Shown one piece after another: positions 13,398-16,113 of a stretch of 16,113 nucleotides of DNA (the first letter of the stretch is position 1; every line of letters starts with the position of its first letter). The position numbers and the translations under genes are program-made. Location: NCBI GenBank assembly GCA_902479095.1, contig CABSNL010000046.1:1-16113 (forward strand), in the 5' to 3' direction. This stretch comes from an uncultured Collinsella sp. (lineage in GTDB: Bacteria; Actinomycetota; Coriobacteriia; Coriobacteriales; Coriobacteriaceae). Below the pieces are notes generated by a model, which did no database searches, was not told the DNA's origin, and saw nothing but the letters and a program-made list of their open reading frames with translations.

Positions 13398-14702
13398 ATG
13401 GAGAAAACTGCAGAGCAGCTGCGCCGCGAGCACATTGCCCTAGAGGGCGACACCCATGGCAAGAACAAGTGGGCGATTCTGTTTACCGTGCTCATCATGA
13501 CGTTTATGGTGTGTCTGGATTCGACCGTCGTGACCGTGGCGCTGCCCGTGATGCAAAAGGAGCTGGGCGTGGGCCTCGATCGCATTCAGCTGGTGAGTTC
13601 GGTGTATCTGCTTGCGACATGCGTGGCTATGTTGCCATTTGGCCGTCTGGGCGACGTGCACGGCAAGGTGGGCGTATTCCAGCTGGGCGTCATCGTCTTT
13701 TCGGTCGGCTCGCTGCTTTGTGGCCTTTCGGGTTCGCTCGAGGTTCTTATCCTGGCACGCATCGTTCAGGGCGTCGGTTGCGCGGCGGCCATGGCTAACA
13801 ACATGGGTATCATCACCGAGTCGTTTCCGGCGCGCGAACGAGGTCGTGCCATGGGTATTCTCGCGACCTTCGTGGCCCTCGGCATGATGTGTGGCCCCGT
13901 GCTGGGTGGCATGCTGGTGGCAAGCTTTCCCTGGGAGAGTATCTTCCTCATCAACCTGCCCATTGGCGTCATCTCGTTTATCGTGGGGCTCTACACGCTA
14001 CCGCATGTTAAGCCGAAGGACGGCGAGCGCCCTATGTCCCTGATTGAGGCTACTCGTCGCTGCTTTGCAAATTCGGCCTTCACCATCAACCTTGCCTGCA
14101 TGCTCATCGTGTTCGTTGGCATTGGCGCATCCGAGTTTATCCTGCCGTTCTATTTTCAGGACGCCCACGGCTTTGGTTCCGCCATCTCTGGATTGCTCTT
14201 TTTGGCGCTGCCGATGGTGAATGCCTTTATCGGTCCGCTTTCGGGTACGGTTTCGGACCGCGTTGGCTGCGAGGGCCCCACGGCAGTCGGCCTGGGCGTG
14301 TACGTATGCGGTCTTTTTGCGGTTAGCACGCTCGACAAGCACTCTTCCATCCCCGTGATCGTGTGCTGCGTCGCATTTATGTCGTGCGGTACGTCGATTT
14401 TCCAGAGCCCCAATAACTCGCTGTATATGGGCTCGGCTCCGCGCGAGGCGCTCGGTTTTGCGGGCAGTTTGGGCAGTTTGGCGCGCTATGCTGGCATGGC
14501 ACTCGGCATTACGGTGGCGTCGAATATCCTGTATGGGCAGATGAGCGTGGCGATGGGCGAGGCCGCGACCAGTTTTGTTGCGGGCCGTCCGGATGTGTTT
14601 CTGTTTGGCTTTCGCTCGGTATTCTACGTACTCATGGCTGTGGCCGCAGCGGGCTTCGCGCTTGCCATGGTGCGTTTGGTGAGGATACGCGCCCGCCATT
14701 AG
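13398..14702 (+). CDS. MFS transporter, DHA2-like drug/proton antiporter
   Basis: A 434-residue inner-membrane protein of the major facilitator superfamily. TM1 (about 25-50) contains LDSTVVTVALP, typical of the DHA2 (EmrB/QacA) group. The motif A loop is GRLGDVHGK (82-90), the antiporter motif C region is GPVLGGML (166-173), and WESIFLINLPIG (179-190) leads TM6. The sequence passes from TM6 through a loop straight into a C-terminal half, with no obvious extra TM pair, so it looks more like 12 than 14 helices and is short for DHA2. The substrate is unknown. The ATG at 13398 has GAAAGGA (13386-13392). No clear terminator follows before xpt. Confidence 0.9.
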   Translation: MEKTAEQLRREHIALEGDTHGKNKWAILFTVLIMTFMVCLDSTVVTVALPVMQKELGVGLDRIQLVSSVYLLATCVAMLPFGRLGDVHGKVGVFQLGVIVFSVGSLLCGLSGSLEVLILARIVQGVGCAAAMANNMGIITESFPARERGRAMGILATFVALGMMCGPVLGGMLVASFPWESIFLINLPIGVISFIVGLYTLPHVKPKDGERPMSLIEATRRCFANSAFTINLACMLIVFVGIGASEFILPFYFQDAHGFGSAISGLLFLALPMVNAFIGPLSGTVSDRVGCEGPTAVGLGVYVCGLFAVSTLDKHSSIPVIVCCVAFMSCGTSIFQSPNNSLYMGSAPREALGFAGSLGSLARYAGMALGITVASNILYGQMSVAMGEAATSFVAGRPDVFLFGFRSVFYVLMAVAAAGFALAMVRLVRIRARH

Positions 14703-14828
14703 CTTGTGGAGGCAGGCTTGCCATGAATCGGGCCTATCTACTGGTCTTGCGGCTTTGTGGTGCGATGTGGCTTGTGGGGCGGGCGGGGGTCGGTCCGTGG
14801 TAGACTATCGAACAACGTTTATTAATCG

Positions 14829-14846
14829 CGCGGTATCGTTGCCGCG
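14829..14846 (+). promoter_or_regulatory. Hairpin in the xpt 5' leader
   Basis: CGCGGTA (14829-14835) pairs with TGCCGCG (14840-14846), one G-U pair, loop TCGT, directly before the GAAGGGG ribosome binding site. It could affect translation initiation. No purine riboswitch core is recognised; the leader is short. Confidence 0.35.
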
Positions 14847-14861
14847 AGAAGGGGTTGCGCC

Positions 14862-15440
14862 ATGCAGGAGCTTGAGGATCGTATTCGCCATGACGGCATC
14901 GTAAAGGCCGGTAACGTCCTTAAGGTTGATGCCTTCCTCAACCACCAATGCGATGTTGAGCTGTTCGACCACATGGGCGCCGAGTGGGCTCGTCTGTTCG
15001 AGGGCGTCGAGATCAACAAGATCCTGACAATCGAGGCTTCGGGCATTGGCATGGCTTGCATTGCGGCCCAGCATTTTGGCGGCGTGCCGGTGGTCTTTGC
15101 CAAGAAGGCGCAGTCCATCAACCTCGACGGCGAGCAGTATGCCACGACTATCTACTCCTTTACCAAGCAGAAGGAGTACCCGGTCATCGTTGGCAAGCGT
15201 TTCCTGTCCGAGGGCGACAAGGTACTGATCATCGATGACTTCTTGGCCAACGGCTGCGCGCTCGAGGGTCTTATCAAGATTTGCGAGGCTGCGGGTGCCG
15301 AGGTGTCCGGTATTGGCATTGCCGTGGAGAAGGGCTTCCAGGGCGGCGGCGATAAGCTCCGCGAGCGCGGCTTCCGCGTTGAGAGCCTGGCCCGTATCGC
15401 CGATATGGACTGCGAGACCGGCGAGATCACCTTCGCCTAA
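14862..15440 (+). CDS. xpt: Xanthine phosphoribosyltransferase
   Basis: Xpt salvages xanthine with PRPP to make XMP, which feeds GMP synthesis, in the cytoplasm. The 192-residue product has the normal length. It shows the family N-terminus LEDRIRHDG, KVDAFLNHQ at 21-29 and the PRPP-binding motif VLIIDDFLANGCAL at 121-134. The ATG at 14862 follows GAAGGGG, which lies downstream of a small leader hairpin. In many Firmicutes xpt is under a guanine riboswitch; none is visible here. A strong terminator follows at 15468-15503. Confidence 0.95.
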   Translation: MQELEDRIRHDGIVKAGNVLKVDAFLNHQCDVELFDHMGAEWARLFEGVEINKILTIEASGIGMACIAAQHFGGVPVVFAKKAQSINLDGEQYATTIYSFTKQKEYPVIVGKRFLSEGDKVLIIDDFLANGCALEGLIKICEAAGAEVSGIGIAVEKGFQGGGDKLRERGFRVESLARIADMDCETGEITFA

Positions 15441-15467
15441 GCGCGCAACACAAGCGATTGGTATGCG

Positions 15468-15503
15468 ATGTGACAAAGGGATCGTCCCTTTGTCACATTT
15501 TTT
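15468..15503 (+). terminator. Intrinsic terminator of xpt, perfect 14-bp palindrome
   Basis: ATGTGACAAAGGGA (15468-15481) pairs with TCCCTTTGTCACAT (15485-15498) around a 3-nt loop, running into six Ts (15498-15503). Confidence 0.92.
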
Positions 15504-15523
15504 GTATGAGGGGAGGTGTTGAT

Positions 15524-15904
15524 ATGAATGAGAACAAGATGGGATGGTGCGAGTATGCGCGCTATGCCGAGATGTCGGCCGAGGAGTTGGCGCGCGATTG
15601 CGAGGTGCAGGTGTTTCGCGCGACGGGTCCGGGCGGACAAGGCGTCAACACGACGGACTAGGCGGTGCGCATGAAGCATGGGCCCACGGGGATTGTGGTG
15701 ACGGCGCGCGAGAGCCGTAGTCAGTTTCAGAATCGCAGCTGCTGTCTGCGTAAGCTGAGGGCAGAACTTGAGCGTCGTGGCCGTCCGCCGCGCCGACGCG
15801 TAAAGACCAAGGTGCCTCAGCGCTCTCGCCAGCGCAGGCTCAATGACAAGCACTTCAACGCCATTAAAAAGGCCAACCGTCGCAAGCCGGGCGGGGAGGA
15901 ATGA
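15524..15904 (+). pseudogene. Release-factor-like protein (RF-1 domain) with in-frame TAG
   Basis: The frame from ATG 15524 (ribosome binding site GGGGAGG, 15511-15517) to TGA 15902-15904 spans 126 codons and encodes a stand-alone RF-1 domain protein, related to class I release factors and the ArfB group that act on the ribosomal peptidyl-transferase centre. It contains GPGGQGVNTTD (35-45) with the catalytic GGQ, then AVRMKHGPTGIVV and SRSQFQNR, and a basic C-terminal tail typical of ribosome-binding members. Codon 46 (15659-15661) is TAG where relatives have Ser (NTTDSAVR); TCG to TAG needs one base change. Both halves are otherwise intact. It may be a recent nonsense mutation, a sequencing error, or readthrough. 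Without readthrough the 45-residue product lacks most of the domain. Confidence 0.8.
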
Positions 15905-15913
15905 TCTCCTCAA

Positions 15914-15984
15914 TAAGTTGCGGTGAAATAGGGACTGTTTTGCGGCTTTAGCTGCATAAACAGTCCCTATTTCACCGCAACTTA
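15914..15984. repeat. Perfect 27-bp palindrome with nested stem
   Basis: Positions 15914-15940 are exactly complementary to 15958-15984. The 17-nt centre holds another 6-bp stem (TGCGGC 15941-15946 with GCTGCA 15951-15956, one G-U pair), so about 33 pairs form in total. It lies between the convergent release-factor-like gene and the lipid kinase gene. It could act as a two-way terminator or be a dispersed palindromic repeat; no flanking direct repeat was seen. Confidence 0.85.
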
Positions 15985-15991
15985 GGTGGGG

Positions 15992-16105
15992 CTAGCGGGT
16001 GGGGTGCCAGACGTGGAGGGCGCCGGCGAGGATGTTCACCTCGATGCGCGAGGCGACGATGGGCTCGCCGTCGGCCTGGATGGGGTAGTCGGGCTCCTCG
16101 AACGT
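15992..16105 (-). CDS. C-terminal end of a probable YegS/DagK-type lipid kinase
   Basis: Thirty-seven codons and a TAG stop (complement of 15992-15994) are present before the contig end. The translated end, TFEEPDYPIQADGEPIV then IEVNILAGALHVWHPTR, resembles the C-terminal beta-strands of diacylglycerol/lipid kinases of the YegS/BmrU type, which carry a DGE motif near the end. The catalytic N-terminal domain is off the contig, so the assignment rests on a short segment and is tentative. Confidence 0.55.
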   Translation of the reverse strand, partial: TFEEPDYPIQADGEPIVASRIEVNILAGALHVWHPTR

Positions 16106-16113
16106 CTGTCTCT
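16106..16113 (+). other. Nextera mosaic-end remnant at the right contig end (artefact)
   Basis: CTGTCTCT is the first 8 bases of the reverse complement of the Nextera mosaic end, the same adapter found in full at the left end. Eight bases could match by chance, but the position at the contig terminus and the full adapter on the other side make an artefact likely. Confidence 0.85.

Noticed and set aside
11889..13433. Minus-strand ORF of 514 aa opposite the sulfhydrylase
   Set aside because: Mirror of a well-supported PLP enzyme gene; no recognisable domain. The same applies to the 392-aa minus frame at 6078-7256 and the 362-aa minus frame at 1202-2290.
14723..14803. 26-codon ORF beginning MNRAYLLV between the transporter and xpt
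   Set aside because: The only Shine-Dalgarno-like GGAGG is 11 bases from the ATG, which is too far, and no feature supports it.
14703..14861. Purine riboswitch upstream of xpt
   Set aside because: No conserved three-way junction sequence could be found; only a small GC hairpin near the ribosome binding site.
1..16113. CRISPR array, prophage, transposase or toxin-antitoxin module
   Set aside because: No regularly spaced direct repeats, integrase, transposase, phage structural gene or toxin-antitoxin pair could be recognised in any frame.

Overview
This window looks like one whole assembled contig from a high-GC actinobacterium of the class Coriobacteriia, most likely a Collinsella-like gut bacterium. 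That is an inference from codon usage, the recurring GAAAGG-type ribosome binding sites and the gene content; no taxonomic marker was searched. Both ends carry Illumina Nextera adapter sequence (1-47 and 16106-16113), so the outermost genes are cut by library artefact, not by biology.

Layout, left to right. A truncated Cof-type HAD phosphatase (minus strand) is followed by an arginine biosynthesis block: argG (1235-2461), an unrecognised 56-residue ORF (2699-2869) and argH (2988-4418). The argG leader is unusual. It encodes a 24-codon peptide (955-1029) with six Arg codons among its last ten, then stacked hairpins and a terminator-like stem with a U-run, as expected for an arginine-responsive attenuator. 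Next come ndk (4803-5207), rpiB (minus), a cysteine desulfidase-like gene (6099-7418), a second HAD hydrolase (minus, GTG start), and rpsA with four S1 domains and a TTG start (8490-9656). The RNase P RNA gene (about 10001-10356) follows, then a ~100-nt snap-back element, an IMPACT/YigZ gene, a Cys-rich C_GCAxxG_C_C family gene (minus), an O-acetylhomoserine sulfhydrylase-type gene (11973-13256), a DHA2-like MFS transporter, xpt, and a stand-alone release-factor-like gene with an in-frame TAG at a position that is normally serine. The window ends in a long perfect palindrome and the 3' end of a probable lipid kinase gene (minus).

Functionally this is mostly housekeeping DNA: arginine synthesis (ArgG makes argininosuccinate, ArgH splits it to arginine and fumarate), nucleotide and purine metabolism (Ndk, Xpt), pentose phosphate metabolism (RpiB), sulfur amino acid metabolism (desulfidase, sulfhydrylase), and translation or RNA processing (S1, RNase P RNA, release-factor-like protein). 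Most units are single genes separated by strong intrinsic terminators.

The best candidates for something undescribed are the arginine leader peptide/attenuator of argG, the in-frame TAG in the release-factor-like gene, and the snap-back element after rnpB, which is flanked by 5-bp direct repeats.
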